Assembly: GCA_019359125.1 (NCBI GenBank) | Contig: JAHHHY010000002.1 | Location: 1-64,000, forward strand | Origin: Pleurocapsa minor GSE-CHR-MK 17-07R | GTDB taxonomy: Bacteria; Chloroflexota; Anaerolineae; Aggregatilineales; Phototrophicaceae | Length of the DNA: 64,000 nt | Direction: 5' to 3' | Shown: positions 1 to 8,223 of the stretch, in pieces | Position numbering within the stretch: position 1 is the stretch's first letter | How the letters are laid out: every line of letters starts with the position of its first letter | Position numbers and translations under genes: made by a program | The notes under the pieces: model-generated | The model's input: only the letters and a program-made list of their open reading frames with translations | What the model was told of the DNA's origin: nothing | Database searches by the model: none

Positions 1-126
1 AGCACTCAGCACTCAGCACTCAGCACTCAGCACTCAGCACTCAGCACTCAGCACTCAGCACTCAGCACTCAGCACTCAGCACTCAGCACTCAGCACTCAG
101 CACTCAGCACTCAGCACTCAGCACTC
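1..126. repeat. Heptanucleotide tandem repeat (AGCACTC)x18
   Basis: Eighteen perfect copies of the 7-bp unit AGCACTC run from the window edge to position 126, so the full array may be longer. The array abuts the amidase gene: that gene's stop codon (TGA, minus strand, 125-127) uses the last two bases of the final copy. There is no spacer diversity, so this is a simple tandem array and not CRISPR. Heptamer STRR-type arrays are known in other bacteria such as cyanobacteria. Confidence 0.97.
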
Positions 127-913
127 AATACATTTCCGGCCTGCGGTCGTCAAACACCGGGATGCGCGCGCGGATGACGTCCACGTAGTCGGTGTCAATT
201 TCCGCGGAGACCAGCGTGGGCTGCTCGCCCACCTCGACCACGATTTTGCCCCACGGGTCCACAATCATCGAGTGACCGCCCATGATGGTATTGCCGCACT
301 GGCCGGCGGCATTCACCGCCACGATGAAGCACTGATTCTCGATGGCACGGGCGACGATGAGCGCGCGCCAGTGCTCGATGCGCTCCAGCGGCCACTGCGC
401 CGGCACGATGATGACCTTGGCACCAGACACGGCATACTTGCGGAACAGCTCAGGGAAGCGCAGGTCATAGCAGATGGCCAGCGCGGTATCGCCCCACGGC
501 AGACTCATGATCAGGGGCGCGCTGCCCGGCTGCAGAAAGCGGTCTTCATCCATCAGCTTGAACAGATGAATCTTGCGGTACACACCCAGCATGCGCCCGT
601 TCGGGGCGAAGAAGGGCGCCGAATTGGCCACTTCCATGCCGCGTTTTTCCAGCACAGAGCCGACGATGCAGACCTTGTTCTGGGTGGCCAGCGTCGCCAT
701 CTGGGCGAAGATGCCGTCATTCAGCTGGGACGATAATTCGCGCGAACGCTCCAGCGCATAGCCGGTGGACCATAGTTCGGGCAGCACGATCGCGTTGGTA
801 TTACGCCTGCTGGCCCCGGCTTCCACGATCATGGCCTCGGCAGTGCTCAGATTCTTCTGTACGTCGCCTGGGCGCACATTCATCTGCGCCAGGCTAAAGA
901 CTACTTTTGGCAC
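125..913 (-). CDS. Carbon-nitrogen hydrolase (nitrilase superfamily amidase, omega-amidase-like)
   Basis: A cytoplasmic amidase of 262 aa, the usual length for single-domain nitrilase-family amidases. The catalytic triad is visible as Glu46 (VLPELWSTGY), Lys114 (YRKIHLF) and Cys148 (AICYDLRFPE). The order and spacing fit NIT2/omega-amidase-like enzymes that hydrolyse alpha-keto acid amides, but the substrate is inferred. I chose the GTG start at 913 because AGGAAAGGG lies just upstream and the family's N-terminus begins there; a longer reading to 970 would overlap the upstream gene. It is the last gene of a minus-strand run headed by cdsA. Its stop codon is partly built from the heptamer repeat. 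Confidence 0.9.
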   Translation of the reverse strand: MPKVVFSLAQMNVRPGDVQKNLSTAEAMIVEAGASRRNTNAIVLPELWSTGYALERSRELSSQLNDGIFAQMATLATQNKVCIVGSVLEKRGMEVANSAPFFAPNGRMLGVYRKIHLFKLMDEDRFLQPGSAPLIMSLPWGDTALAICYDLRFPELFRKYAVSGAKVIIVPAQWPLERIEHWRALIVARAIENQCFIVAVNAAGQCGNTIMGGHSMIVDPWGKIVVEVGEQPTLVSAEIDTDYVDVIRARIPVFDDRRPEMY

Positions 914-947
914 GGTGATACCCTTTCCTGATGTCTGACTTTCGGTC

Positions 948-1421
948 TTAACGCCCGACGCCCAGCCCAAAGACGGCGACAGCGACAGCGATGGCGATCA
1001 GCACAGCCATGACCAGCGCAAAGCCCAGCCTGCGCACCAGCTTCTTCCGACGCTCGGCCTTGTGCTTCAGCAGGGCGGCGGCCTCTGCCTCACGCGCACG
1101 CTGCCGCGCCTGTTCCCTGTCCGTCAGGGCCATCAGCGCGCGGCGGGCTTTCATATTGGTCGGGTTGATGGCGATAATGTTGTCGAGGCACACCCTGCGG
1201 TCTTCGGGCGCTTCGATCACCATCAGCAGCGCCGTCCACACATTTTCGTTGTACGGATCAATGCCGGTCGCCTCGCGCCACAGGTCATGCGCCATGCGTT
1301 TATCGCCCGCATCATAGGCAGCTTTGCCCAGCAGCAGCAGGTCGTTCCCCCGGCTTTTCTTCTCCTGAAGGGCGTCCAGGTCATCAAAACTGAAGTCGAG
1401 GGAAGCGTCTGTGTTCGCCAT
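948..1421 (-). CDS. Single-TPR, tail-anchored membrane protein (paralog 1 of 4)
   Basis: 157 aa. Residues 25-100 form a helical TPR-like module with the pattern AYDAGDKRMAHDLW, NVWTALLMV and INPTNMKARRAL. A basic, Arg/Ala-rich helix follows (about 100-130), then one hydrophobic segment (131-155) ending the protein. This predicts a cytoplasmic TPR domain held by a C-terminal membrane anchor. The module matches the N-termini of the next three upstream genes, so they are paralogs. No enzymatic motif is present. The function is unknown; protein-protein interaction at the membrane is an inference. The start is ATG at 1421, with only a weak ribosome-binding site. Confidence 0.8.
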   Translation of the reverse strand: MANTDASLDFSFDDLDALQEKKSRGNDLLLLGKAAYDAGDKRMAHDLWREATGIDPYNENVWTALLMVIEAPEDRRVCLDNIIAINPTNMKARRALMALTDREQARQRAREAEAAALLKHKAERRKKLVRRLGFALVMAVLIAIAVAVAVFGLGVGR

Positions 1422-1442
1422 AAGGGTTCGAGGCTGTCCTGC

Positions 1443-2939
1443 TCAGCCTACCTGATACCAATCGCCCGGAAAATTCGGATTCGGATCGTTCGTCAGCTGC
1501 GTCAGCGCCTGCGAATCGATGGCATAGATATAGATTTCCCAGTTGCCGCTGCGGTCGCTGGCGAAGGCCAGATAGCGCCCGTCACGGCTGAGCACCGGAT
1601 ACTGGTCGTTTGACGGATGGCGAATCAGGATGGTCGGGGCCAGCCCGCCGCTCTGCGCCGTTTTCACCACGATATCGGCGTTGTTCGGCTCATTGGCGGG
1701 AATCGACGCATACACCACCTGCGATCCATCGGCTGTCCAGCGCGGTTGGGTTTCGACGAAGGCGTTCTGGTCCGAGGTGATGGCGAATTTGCCCGCGCTG
1801 GCGATATCGATCACGGCCAGGTCGGTGCCGGTGCCGCCGTCGACATCGGTGCGCACCGCGACCACGCGCGTGTTGTCTGGCGAAATATCGGGGAAGGCAT
1901 AGTCGCTGGTGTCGTTGGACAGGTTGCGCAGCGTGTTATCAATCAACGACAGGTAATACACCTGGTTGCGCCCGACGGAATTGCGCCCGATGAAGACCAC
2001 AAACGAGCCGTCCGACGCGTAGTCTGGCATCTGCGAGCTGAGTACCAGCTCCTGGCCCTGCCAGCGATTGGCCAGCGATTCAAACTGCTGTCCGTTTGTG
2101 TTGACGGCGTCGATGGTGCTGCTGGCATCAATGGTATTGTAGCGGGTATACACCACGCGTTGGCCGCCCACCAGGAAGCGGACATCGCGCCCCAGTTCCT
2201 CGCCCACACGGGTAAACGTATTGCCTGCGTCGAAGTTGTAGTAGCCAAATTCGTAGAAGCCAACATTCAGCGTATCGCGGCCGCCCCAGGCCGTCAGCAC
2301 GCCTGTCAGGCCAGACGGCGGCGGCAGTGCGGCTACAGTCGGCGGCACGGTGGGCAGCGGCGTGGCGGTGAATTCTGGTGGCAGGGTGGGCCGCGCAGAA
2401 GTCGGGGTGGCTTCCAGCGTGGGCGTGGCGATGGCGAGCTGGGTGGCCGTCGCGGCGACGCTGGTCTCGGTGACCTGCAGCACGACCGCGGTACCCGTCT
2501 GCACGACGGCGACGGCCTGCGCGGTGGCAGCGGCACTGGCGGCATTGCCCGACGAAATCGAGATCACCAACACCAGCAGCAGGATGACGACGACAGCAGC
2601 GCCACCTCCCGCGATAAGCGTGAGCTGACGGCGCGAGATGCCAGGGGCGATTTCTGCGTCCGCGGCGGCATCAGCAGCCGTGGAGGCCTTCTTGCCTTCC
2701 AGCGCATCGAGCGCCTTGCGGGCGCGGTCATTGCCCGGATCGATATGCAGCACATTGCTCAGACAGATGCGCTTCTCGTCGTCGGTATCCACCACCGACG
2801 CCAGCCACAGCCATGCCTTGCTGTTGTTTTCATCCAGTTCGGTGACTTTCTCCAGCAGCTTGCGGCCGGCGGCGCGGTCACCCGCTTTGACAGCTTCGAT
2901 ACCCTGTCTCAGCATTTCCTCGATATTTGCGGAACTCAC
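1443..2939 (-). CDS. TPR/transmembrane protein with extracytoplasmic TolB-like beta-propeller (paralog 2 of 4)
   Basis: 498 aa read from a GTG start at 2939. Residues 5-80 are the shared TPR-like module (AWLWLASVVDTDDEKR, IDPGNDRARKAL). One membrane helix follows at about 107-128, then a Thr/Pro-rich linker to about 215. The rest is a WD40-like/TolB propeller with repeats such as PDISPDNTRVVAV, PRWTADGSQVVYAS and PVLSRDGRYLAFASDRSGN. The propeller should lie outside the membrane and the TPR inside. This linker style is common in Chloroflexota secreted proteins. It sits 21 bp upstream of the 157-aa paralog in the same direction. The role is unknown; a scaffold or ligand-binding function is more likely than catalysis. 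Confidence 0.85.
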   Translation of the reverse strand: MSSANIEEMLRQGIEAVKAGDRAAGRKLLEKVTELDENNSKAWLWLASVVDTDDEKRICLSNVLHIDPGNDRARKALDALEGKKASTAADAAADAEIAPGISRRQLTLIAGGGAAVVVILLLVLVISISSGNAASAAATAQAVAVVQTGTAVVLQVTETSVAATATQLAIATPTLEATPTSARPTLPPEFTATPLPTVPPTVAALPPPSGLTGVLTAWGGRDTLNVGFYEFGYYNFDAGNTFTRVGEELGRDVRFLVGGQRVVYTRYNTIDASSTIDAVNTNGQQFESLANRWQGQELVLSSQMPDYASDGSFVVFIGRNSVGRNQVYYLSLIDNTLRNLSNDTSDYAFPDISPDNTRVVAVRTDVDGGTGTDLAVIDIASAGKFAITSDQNAFVETQPRWTADGSQVVYASIPANEPNNADIVVKTAQSGGLAPTILIRHPSNDQYPVLSRDGRYLAFASDRSGNWEIYIYAIDSQALTQLTNDPNPNFPGDWYQVG

Positions 2940-2976
2940 GGCGTTTTATGTCTCCAGATGATGTCCAGTAGAGGTG

Positions 2977-4536
2977 CTATTCCAGGAAAATCAGGCGCTC
3001 GGCGTTGCGCTCGTTGTCTGCCAGCCGTGTGACTGTCAGTGTATTCACATTGACCGCGTACCACTGGAAATTCTGCGATTCGCGGTTGGAAGCGAAGGCC
3101 ACGTAGGCGCCGTCTGGCGACCAGGCGGGCATACGGTCTTCGGCGGTCCCATCGTCGATGGTGAGCTGGCGCACGCGCTGGCCGTCGCTGCCCACGATGA
3201 ACAGGTCGGCGTCGGCATTGGCTGTGCCGATGAAGGCGATCTGCGAGGCGTCTGGCGACCAGGCGGGCATGAAGGCGCTGCCAGCCGCGTCATACAGGCG
3301 GCCCTGATCGAAGGGCGGGTCCTGCAGGCTGTAATAGATATCGGTGAAGCCGGGGCTGAGCTCGTCCGACACATACACCAGATAGGTGCGCGTGTCGGGC
3401 GCGTAGGCAGGCTGGGTGTCCAGGCCGTCATTTCTGGTCAGGTTATCGATCACCCCATTCGACATGGTGATGCGATAGATGTCGAAGTCGCCATCGGCAT
3501 TGCTGGCGAAGGCCAGGTAGGTGCTGTCAAACGAGAAGGTGGGATAGACCACGCTGCTGCCCGCGAGATTGGTCATCTGGCGTGGTTCGCCCACCACGCG
3601 GCCATCTTCAGACAGGTCGGCGACAAAAAGCTGTGGACGCAGCTCGCCGGTGGGGGCGGCTTCGGCAGTCGCCTCGGCAGACGGCGTGGTTTCCGGCGCG
3701 GCTGATACTGCATCGGGCGTCAGACGGACAAACGCGATCAGGCGGCCGTCAGGGCTGATGGTCACATCGCCAAACGCGTCTTCGCCCAGGCGCAGCACGT
3801 CATCGCTGAGCGCGCTGCTCAGAAACAGCCAGGCTTCGGTTTCGTCCGGGTCGGTCTCCGAGGACAGATAGCGATAGCTGTCCAGCGGGATCGGCGTCTC
3901 GGTCGGGGTAGGTGTCTCGGTCGGCGTGGACGATGGCAGCGGCGTAAACGTTGGCGGCAGGGTGGCGACGCTGGCTTCGTCCAGCGAGATAATGACGCCC
4001 TCCGGCGTGATCGGCGTGGCGGTCAGCGGGCGCGAGGTCGCGCTGGGTGGCACGCTGCCGGTCGCCAGAGCAGCCACGGCGGTTTGGCCGCCGTTGGGGT
4101 TGATTGCGGTTTGCGGCTGGGGCGCAGCGACGGCCAGCAGGATGACGACCACAATCGCCAGCAGCAGCAGTGCGCCCAGCACCAGAATCAGATTGTTCTG
4201 CGGGCGACCGGGCTCAATAGCTGGCGTGGAGCGCTGCTGCCTGCCAACGGCGGCGCTGGTGCCGGTCGATCGGGCAGCCGGGGTGGCGGCACCACCCAGC
4301 TTTTCAAGCGCATCGCGGGCACGCTGGTTGTTCGGGTTGACGCGCAGCGCCTTCTGCAGGAAGGCCCGCCGGTCATCGAGCGAATCCACGACCGAGGCCA
4401 TCCACATCAGCGCGACTTCATTGTTGCCGTCCTGCATCAGCACCTGCTGAAGCAGCCTGCGCGCGGCCAGTTTGTCGCCGCTGCGCGCTGCTTCCACACC
4501 CTGGCGCAGTAAGTCCTGAATATTAGGGCTAGACAA
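2977..4536 (-). CDS. TPR/transmembrane protein with TolB-like beta-propeller (paralog 3 of 4)
   Basis: 519 aa. The start is TTG at 4536, supported by a strong GGAGGG 6-8 bases upstream. The layout matches the next gene: TPR-like module (about 5-80, LMWMASVVDSLDDRRAF, VNPNNQRARDAL), membrane helix (about 115-137), linker rich in TPTETPTPTE, then a TolB/PD40-type propeller with PTFSFDSTYLAFASNADGD, PAWSPDASQIAFIG and PAWSPDGAYVAFASNRES. The propeller is predicted to be extracytoplasmic. Its closeness to the 498-aa gene (37 bp gap) and shared architecture imply tandem duplication. No catalytic residues are recognised, and the ligand or partner is unknown. Confidence 0.85.
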   Translation of the reverse strand: MSSPNIQDLLRQGVEAARSGDKLAARRLLQQVLMQDGNNEVALMWMASVVDSLDDRRAFLQKALRVNPNNQRARDALEKLGGAATPAARSTGTSAAVGRQQRSTPAIEPGRPQNNLILVLGALLLLAIVVVILLAVAAPQPQTAINPNGGQTAVAALATGSVPPSATSRPLTATPITPEGVIISLDEASVATLPPTFTPLPSSTPTETPTPTETPIPLDSYRYLSSETDPDETEAWLFLSSALSDDVLRLGEDAFGDVTISPDGRLIAFVRLTPDAVSAAPETTPSAEATAEAAPTGELRPQLFVADLSEDGRVVGEPRQMTNLAGSSVVYPTFSFDSTYLAFASNADGDFDIYRITMSNGVIDNLTRNDGLDTQPAYAPDTRTYLVYVSDELSPGFTDIYYSLQDPPFDQGRLYDAAGSAFMPAWSPDASQIAFIGTANADADLFIVGSDGQRVRQLTIDDGTAEDRMPAWSPDGAYVAFASNRESQNFQWYAVNVNTLTVTRLADNERNAERLIFLE

Positions 4537-4567
4537 TCAAATCCCTCCAGCGGTTACAGAGCGACAT

Positions 4568-4936
4568 TTAGCGAGCAGCCGCCAGGATAAAGATGACGAT
4601 GGTGAAGATGATCAGCAGGACGGCCACCACGCCAAACAGCAGCAGCAGGCGGTTGTCACTCGCTTTGGAGCTGTAATTCATCCGCTTCAGGGCGGTGCTG
4701 GCCTGTTCGTTCAGCGGATTGACCGCCAGCACGCGCTGCAGCCACTCGGCTTTTTCGGCCTTGCTGTCGGCCATCTGGGCCATCCACATCAGCGCGCGCT
4801 CATTGCGGCTGTCTGCGCCCAGCACCTGCTGGAACATCATTCTGGCGGCCTGCTTGTTATTGGCTTTGGCCGCCGAAATGGCCATCTTGAGAAGTTGTTC
4901 ACGGTCAGGGGTGCCCTGCGTTCTGTTTGCTGCCAT
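4568..4936 (-). CDS. Single-TPR, tail-anchored membrane protein (paralog 4 of 4)
   Basis: 122 aa from the ATG at 4936, which is preceded by GGAAG five bases upstream; an alternative ATG at 4948 is possible. Residues 10-85 match the shared module (ALMWMAQMADSKAEKAEW, VNPLNEQASTALKRM), and about 96-118 is a single hydrophobic tail. It is the minimal form of the family, without a linker or propeller. It lies 23 bp downstream of cdsA and 31 bp upstream of the 519-aa paralog, so co-transcription is likely. The function is unknown. It could be an interaction adaptor at the inner face of the membrane. Confidence 0.78.
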   Translation of the reverse strand: MAANRTQGTPDREQLLKMAISAAKANNKQAARMMFQQVLGADSRNERALMWMAQMADSKAEKAEWLQRVLAVNPLNEQASTALKRMNYSSKASDNRLLLLFGVVAVLLIIFTIVIFILAAAR

Positions 4937-4959
4937 GATGACTTCCATTTCTTGTGAGA

Positions 4960-5841
4960 TCAGGTGAGGTGAAGCACACGAATCGATAAATACACGAAGG
5001 TGATGACGACGACCAGGGCATCCACCCGGTCCAGCACGCCCCCGTGACCGGGGAAGATATCAAAGCCACGCAGGTGCGAGTCTTTCGCGCCGAACCAGCG
5101 CTTGATTAAAGATTCAAGCAGGTCGCCCAGAATCGCCAGGATGGGGCTCAAAAGGATAATGAAAAACACCCCGCGCGTCATCAGGCCCTGCCACACGATC
5201 AGGATCAGCGCCAGCAGGAATCCGCCTGCATAGCCCACGACCGCGCCTTCGATGGTCTTTTTGGGCGAGATCGTCGGGGCCAGCTTGTGGCGGCCCCACA
5301 GCCTGCCGCCGATGAAGGCGAACGAGTCGGTGCCCCAGGTGAGCGCCAGCACCATCAGCAGCCACACCAGGCCGTTATCCAGCACGCGCAGCCCCAGGAT
5401 GAAGCCGGTCGGGAAGCCCAGATACAGGATGGCCGCAGCAGTCAGGCCGGCCTGCTTCACCGCCAGCGGCAGGTCACGGTGGCGGGCGACGCGGATGAGC
5501 AGCGTCAGCAGGGTGGCGACGGCAAAGACCGTCAGCGCCCATTGGTCTGCCTGCACATGGAACAGGATCGAGATGATGATGACCGAGGCGACAGCGGCCA
5601 CCAGACTGCCCTGTTCACGGCGCCCATCGGCCAGGAAGATGAATTCCGCGCTGGCGACCGCGCCAAGGAAGGTGATGCCCACCGCGAACGGCCAGCCACC
5701 AATCAGCACCAGGGCAACCGCCAACGGCCCGACGATCAGCGAGGTGATCACGCGCTGCCTGAGATTGCGTTTTACCACTGCCGCCTCCGCGTTGGAAGAC
5801 TCGTTTGAAGGGGCAGCCTGATTCCCGTGAAAAGCGGTCAT
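4960..5841 (-). CDS. cdsA: Phosphatidate cytidylyltransferase
   Basis: 293 aa. It makes CDP-diacylglycerol from phosphatidic acid and CTP, the branch point of phospholipid synthesis, in the cytoplasmic membrane. Several hydrophobic helices fill residues 30-240. The C-terminal family signature is present: SLIKRWFGAKDSHLRG followed by PGHGGVLDRVDALV, with the conserved K-D and H-G-G-x-x-D-R-x-D residues. The N-terminal 25 residues are polar. The start at 5841 (ATG) has a weak ribosome-binding site. The gene lies 165 bp downstream of recF and probably heads the run of TPR paralogs and the amidase. Confidence 0.95.
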   Translation of the reverse strand: MTAFHGNQAAPSNESSNAEAAVVKRNLRQRVITSLIVGPLAVALVLIGGWPFAVGITFLGAVASAEFIFLADGRREQGSLVAAVASVIIISILFHVQADQWALTVFAVATLLTLLIRVARHRDLPLAVKQAGLTAAAILYLGFPTGFILGLRVLDNGLVWLLMVLALTWGTDSFAFIGGRLWGRHKLAPTISPKKTIEGAVVGYAGGFLLALILIVWQGLMTRGVFFIILLSPILAILGDLLESLIKRWFGAKDSHLRGFDIFPGHGGVLDRVDALVVVITFVYLSIRVLHLT

Positions 5842-6006
5842 GATAAGGGTTATGTTCGCTGCACAGTACCTGTTTCATTTTAGCAAAGGAATGGGAACTT
5901 TGCGCGCCGGATTTTATCAGTCTGTAATGTCGGGGCGCGGGGAAAGGCCGGCTGTCAGGGAAGAACCTGCCTTGAGCGGTCGTGAATTTTCTGTGAAAGC
6001 GGCTGC

Positions 6007-7215
6007 TTATTCAGCGGCCAGCTCGCCCTCTGTCACGCGCCACAGGGCGGCCCGCTCCAGAAACTGCGTCGTGAAAATATCCTGCTCGGTGGTGGTGGCC
6101 AGCGTCTGGGTGACGCCGTCGATGCGCTCCAGCAGATAGGCCCGGCGCGAGGCATCCAGCTCGGCGGCCACTTCGTCCAGCAGCAGCACCGGCCACTCGC
6201 CGATGCGTTCGCGCATCCAGCTCAGCTCGGCCAGCTTGCAGGCCATGACGGCCGTGCGCGCCTGACCGCGGCTGCCATACAGGCCGATATCGCGGTCGTT
6301 GATGAGCAGGCGCAGCTCGTCGCGGTGCGGGCCGGAGACAGTCGCGCCACGGGCGATGCTTTCCGCCTGTTCGTCTTTCAGCCGCGCCAGAAACTGCGGC
6401 ACGATGCGCGCCGGGTCGATATCGCGGTGCAGGTCCAGCCCCAGCGCGCCAAACGAGAGCTGGCCGTTGCCCTCGGCGGTGGGCGCGAAGCTGGGCTGAT
6501 AGCGCATGGTCAGCATTTCGCGGCGGCCGGTCAGGTCATAATGCGATTTCTGTGCGTCGTATTCCATCTCGCGCAGGAAACGCTGGCGTCCGGCGATGAT
6601 GACCGCGCCTGCCTGGGCGATCTGCTCGTCCCAGTAGGGCAGCTCTTTGGCATTGGCGCTGCGCTCGGCGATGCGCCGCAGCAGGGCGTTGCGCTGGGGC
6701 AGCACTTTCTCGTAGGTTTCCAGCGCCTGCGCGTACACGGCATCGACCTGGCCCAGCGTGTCGTCGATGAAGCGGCGGCGGTCACTCGGTCCGCCTTCGA
6801 TCAGCGTCAGGTCCTGCGGCAGAAACAGCACCACGTTGAAGGTGCCGATCACATCCAGCGCGCGTTTCTCCACGCCGTTCAGCCGGATGACCTTGCGGAA
6901 GCGGCCGCCGGTCTCGCCCACACGCTCGATCATCAGCGTGATTTCCAGGCGTGCGCTGGTATGTTCGCGCGTCTGGATATCCCCGGCGATGCGCGCAAAC
7001 GGGATCGGCTCGTTTTCGGTGCGCCAGTGGATGAGCTGGCGGTCGTGCTGGGTATAGGGCGATTTGATCGCCGCCAGATAGTAAATCGCCTCCAGCAGAT
7101 TGGTCTTGCCCTGCGCATTTTGCCCAACGATCAGCACGGGCTTGCTCTCCGGCAGCATCAGCTCCAGACGGGCGTAATTGCGAAAATTGGTGAGCGAAAG
7201 ATGGGTCAGGCGCAC
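6007..7215 (-). CDS. recF: DNA replication and repair protein RecF
   Basis: 402 aa, normal for RecF. It is an SMC-like ATPase that binds DNA gaps and helps load RecA. Visible motifs are the Walker A GQNAQGKTNLLEA near the N-terminus, the ABC-type signature region LYGSRGQARTAV, and the Walker B LLLDEVAAELD. A much longer in-frame reading exists upstream, but homology begins at the GTG at 7215 (LTHLSLTNFRNY), and the extension would run through surE on the other strand. The gene is divergent from surE. No dnaA, dnaN or gyrB lies next to it, unlike the classical arrangement. Confidence 0.95.
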   Translation of the reverse strand: MRLTHLSLTNFRNYARLELMLPESKPVLIVGQNAQGKTNLLEAIYYLAAIKSPYTQHDRQLIHWRTENEPIPFARIAGDIQTREHTSARLEITLMIERVGETGGRFRKVIRLNGVEKRALDVIGTFNVVLFLPQDLTLIEGGPSDRRRFIDDTLGQVDAVYAQALETYEKVLPQRNALLRRIAERSANAKELPYWDEQIAQAGAVIIAGRQRFLREMEYDAQKSHYDLTGRREMLTMRYQPSFAPTAEGNGQLSFGALGLDLHRDIDPARIVPQFLARLKDEQAESIARGATVSGPHRDELRLLINDRDIGLYGSRGQARTAVMACKLAELSWMRERIGEWPVLLLDEVAAELDASRRAYLLERIDGVTQTLATTTEQDIFTTQFLERAALWRVTEGELAAE

Positions 7216-7278
7216 GAGTTTGCGATCTGTTCTGGCTGGCCCGATTGGGCAGTCTGCGGCAGGGTGATGAGAGCGCCT

Positions 7279-7284
7279 ATTGTA
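7279..7284 (-). promoter_or_regulatory. Candidate -10 element for recF
   Basis: On the minus strand the intergenic region holds TTGTTACAATAGG. TACAAT fits a sigma70-type -10 element about 64 bases upstream of the GTG start. No clear -35 hexamer is placed at the usual distance, so this is tentative. Confidence 0.4.
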
Positions 7285-7315
7285 ACAAATTTTGCGCTGC
7301 GACGTGCGCGTAACG

Positions 7316-7343
7316 TTGCGTCGGCCCGCCACCCTGCTAGAAT
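7316..7343 (+). promoter_or_regulatory. Candidate promoter for surE
   Basis: TTGCGT (7316-7321), a 16-bp spacer and TAGAAT (7338-7343) resemble a sigma70-type promoter. It lies about 90 bases upstream of the surE ATG in the divergent recF/surE region. Confidence 0.5.
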
Positions 7344-7431
7344 CATGGGTGAGAGCGAAGCGCCTGCGCAGGCAGCCACGCCCGCCAGACAACAGGTGTC
7401 GAACGCTCGGCCAGCACACAACAGGACAACC

Positions 7432-8184
7432 ATGACCCATATTATCGTGACCAATGACGACGGCGTGCAGGCGCCGGGGATCCTCGCGCTGTCGCAGGCG
7501 CTGCGGGCGGTGGGCGACGTGACCGTCGTCAGCCCGGCGCTGAACCAGAGCGCGACCGGCCACAAGAAAACGCTGTTTCAGGATGTCGCCGTCAGCGATG
7601 TCAAGCTGGCCGACGGCTCCGACGCGATCAGCGTGGGCGGCACGCCGGCCGACTGCATCGCGCTGTCCGCGCTGGGCATGATCGCCTGGCCGCCTGATAT
7701 CGTCGTCAGCGGCATTAACCGCGGCGCCAACATGGGCCAGGATGTGACCTACAGCGGCACGGTGTCCGCCGCGCTGGAGGCGACCATCAATGGCGCGCGC
7801 GCCGTGGCCGTCTCGCTGGACTGGCACGAGGCCAATGATGTCGAGGACTACCGCGAGGCAGCCCGAGTTGCCGTCGAAGTGGTGCGCATGGTGCTGCAAA
7901 AGGGCCTGCCGCCGCTGACCATCCTCAACCTGAATGTGCCCGACCTGCCGACCGTGGCCGGCCTGCGCCTGACGCGCCAGGGCATCCGTATTTACCGCGA
8001 CCAGCTCATCCGCAGCGGCAATATCTGCCGCATCGAGGGCCTGTTCCCAATTGGCGAACATGAGGAAGAAGGGACCGACGTGTGGGCGGTGCATCAGGGC
8101 TACGCCAGCCTGACGCCGATTCATCTCGACCTGACCGCGCATCGTTTCCTGGCAGACCTGGCCGCCTGGGATGTCCGTGTCTAG
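7432..8184 (+). CDS. surE: 5'/3'-nucleotidase SurE
   Basis: 250 aa, typical of SurE, a metal-dependent phosphatase acting on nucleoside monophosphates. The N-terminus IVTNDDGVQAPG carries the metal-binding Asp pair (D9, D10). Further family motifs are PALNQSATGHKKT, GGTPADCIAL and VVSGINRGANMGQDVTYSGT. The start is ATG at 7432 with AGGA upstream. An in-frame extension upstream crosses the recF promoter region and is not coding. The gene is followed 39 bp later by an FAD oxidoreductase in the same direction. It is probably cytoplasmic, with a role in nucleotide salvage or stress survival, as known for the family. Confidence 0.95.
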   Translation: MTHIIVTNDDGVQAPGILALSQALRAVGDVTVVSPALNQSATGHKKTLFQDVAVSDVKLADGSDAISVGGTPADCIALSALGMIAWPPDIVVSGINRGANMGQDVTYSGTVSAALEATINGARAVAVSLDWHEANDVEDYREAARVAVEVVRMVLQKGLPPLTILNLNVPDLPTVAGLRLTRQGIRIYRDQLIRSGNICRIEGLFPIGEHEEEGTDVWAVHQGYASLTPIHLDLTAHRFLADLAAWDVRV

Positions 8185-8223
8185 CGCGCAGGCAGGCTTC
8201 TCTTACACATCGGGCCAGCCCTC

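Noticed and set aside
1-126. Repeat array as a CRISPR
   Set aside because: The 7-bp units are contiguous and identical, with no spacers.
6325-7431. Plus-strand reading upstream of and in frame with surE
   Set aside because: It is antisense to recF. It has no domain and no start signal; SurE begins at 7432.
6007-7431. Replication origin near recF
   Set aside because: No dnaA, dnaN, gyrB, DnaA-box cluster or AT-rich unwinding region is seen around the gene.
7216-8142. RecF as a 711-aa protein extending upstream of 7215
   Set aside because: The extra residues are the antisense of surE and its promoter. RecF homology starts at the GTG at 7215.
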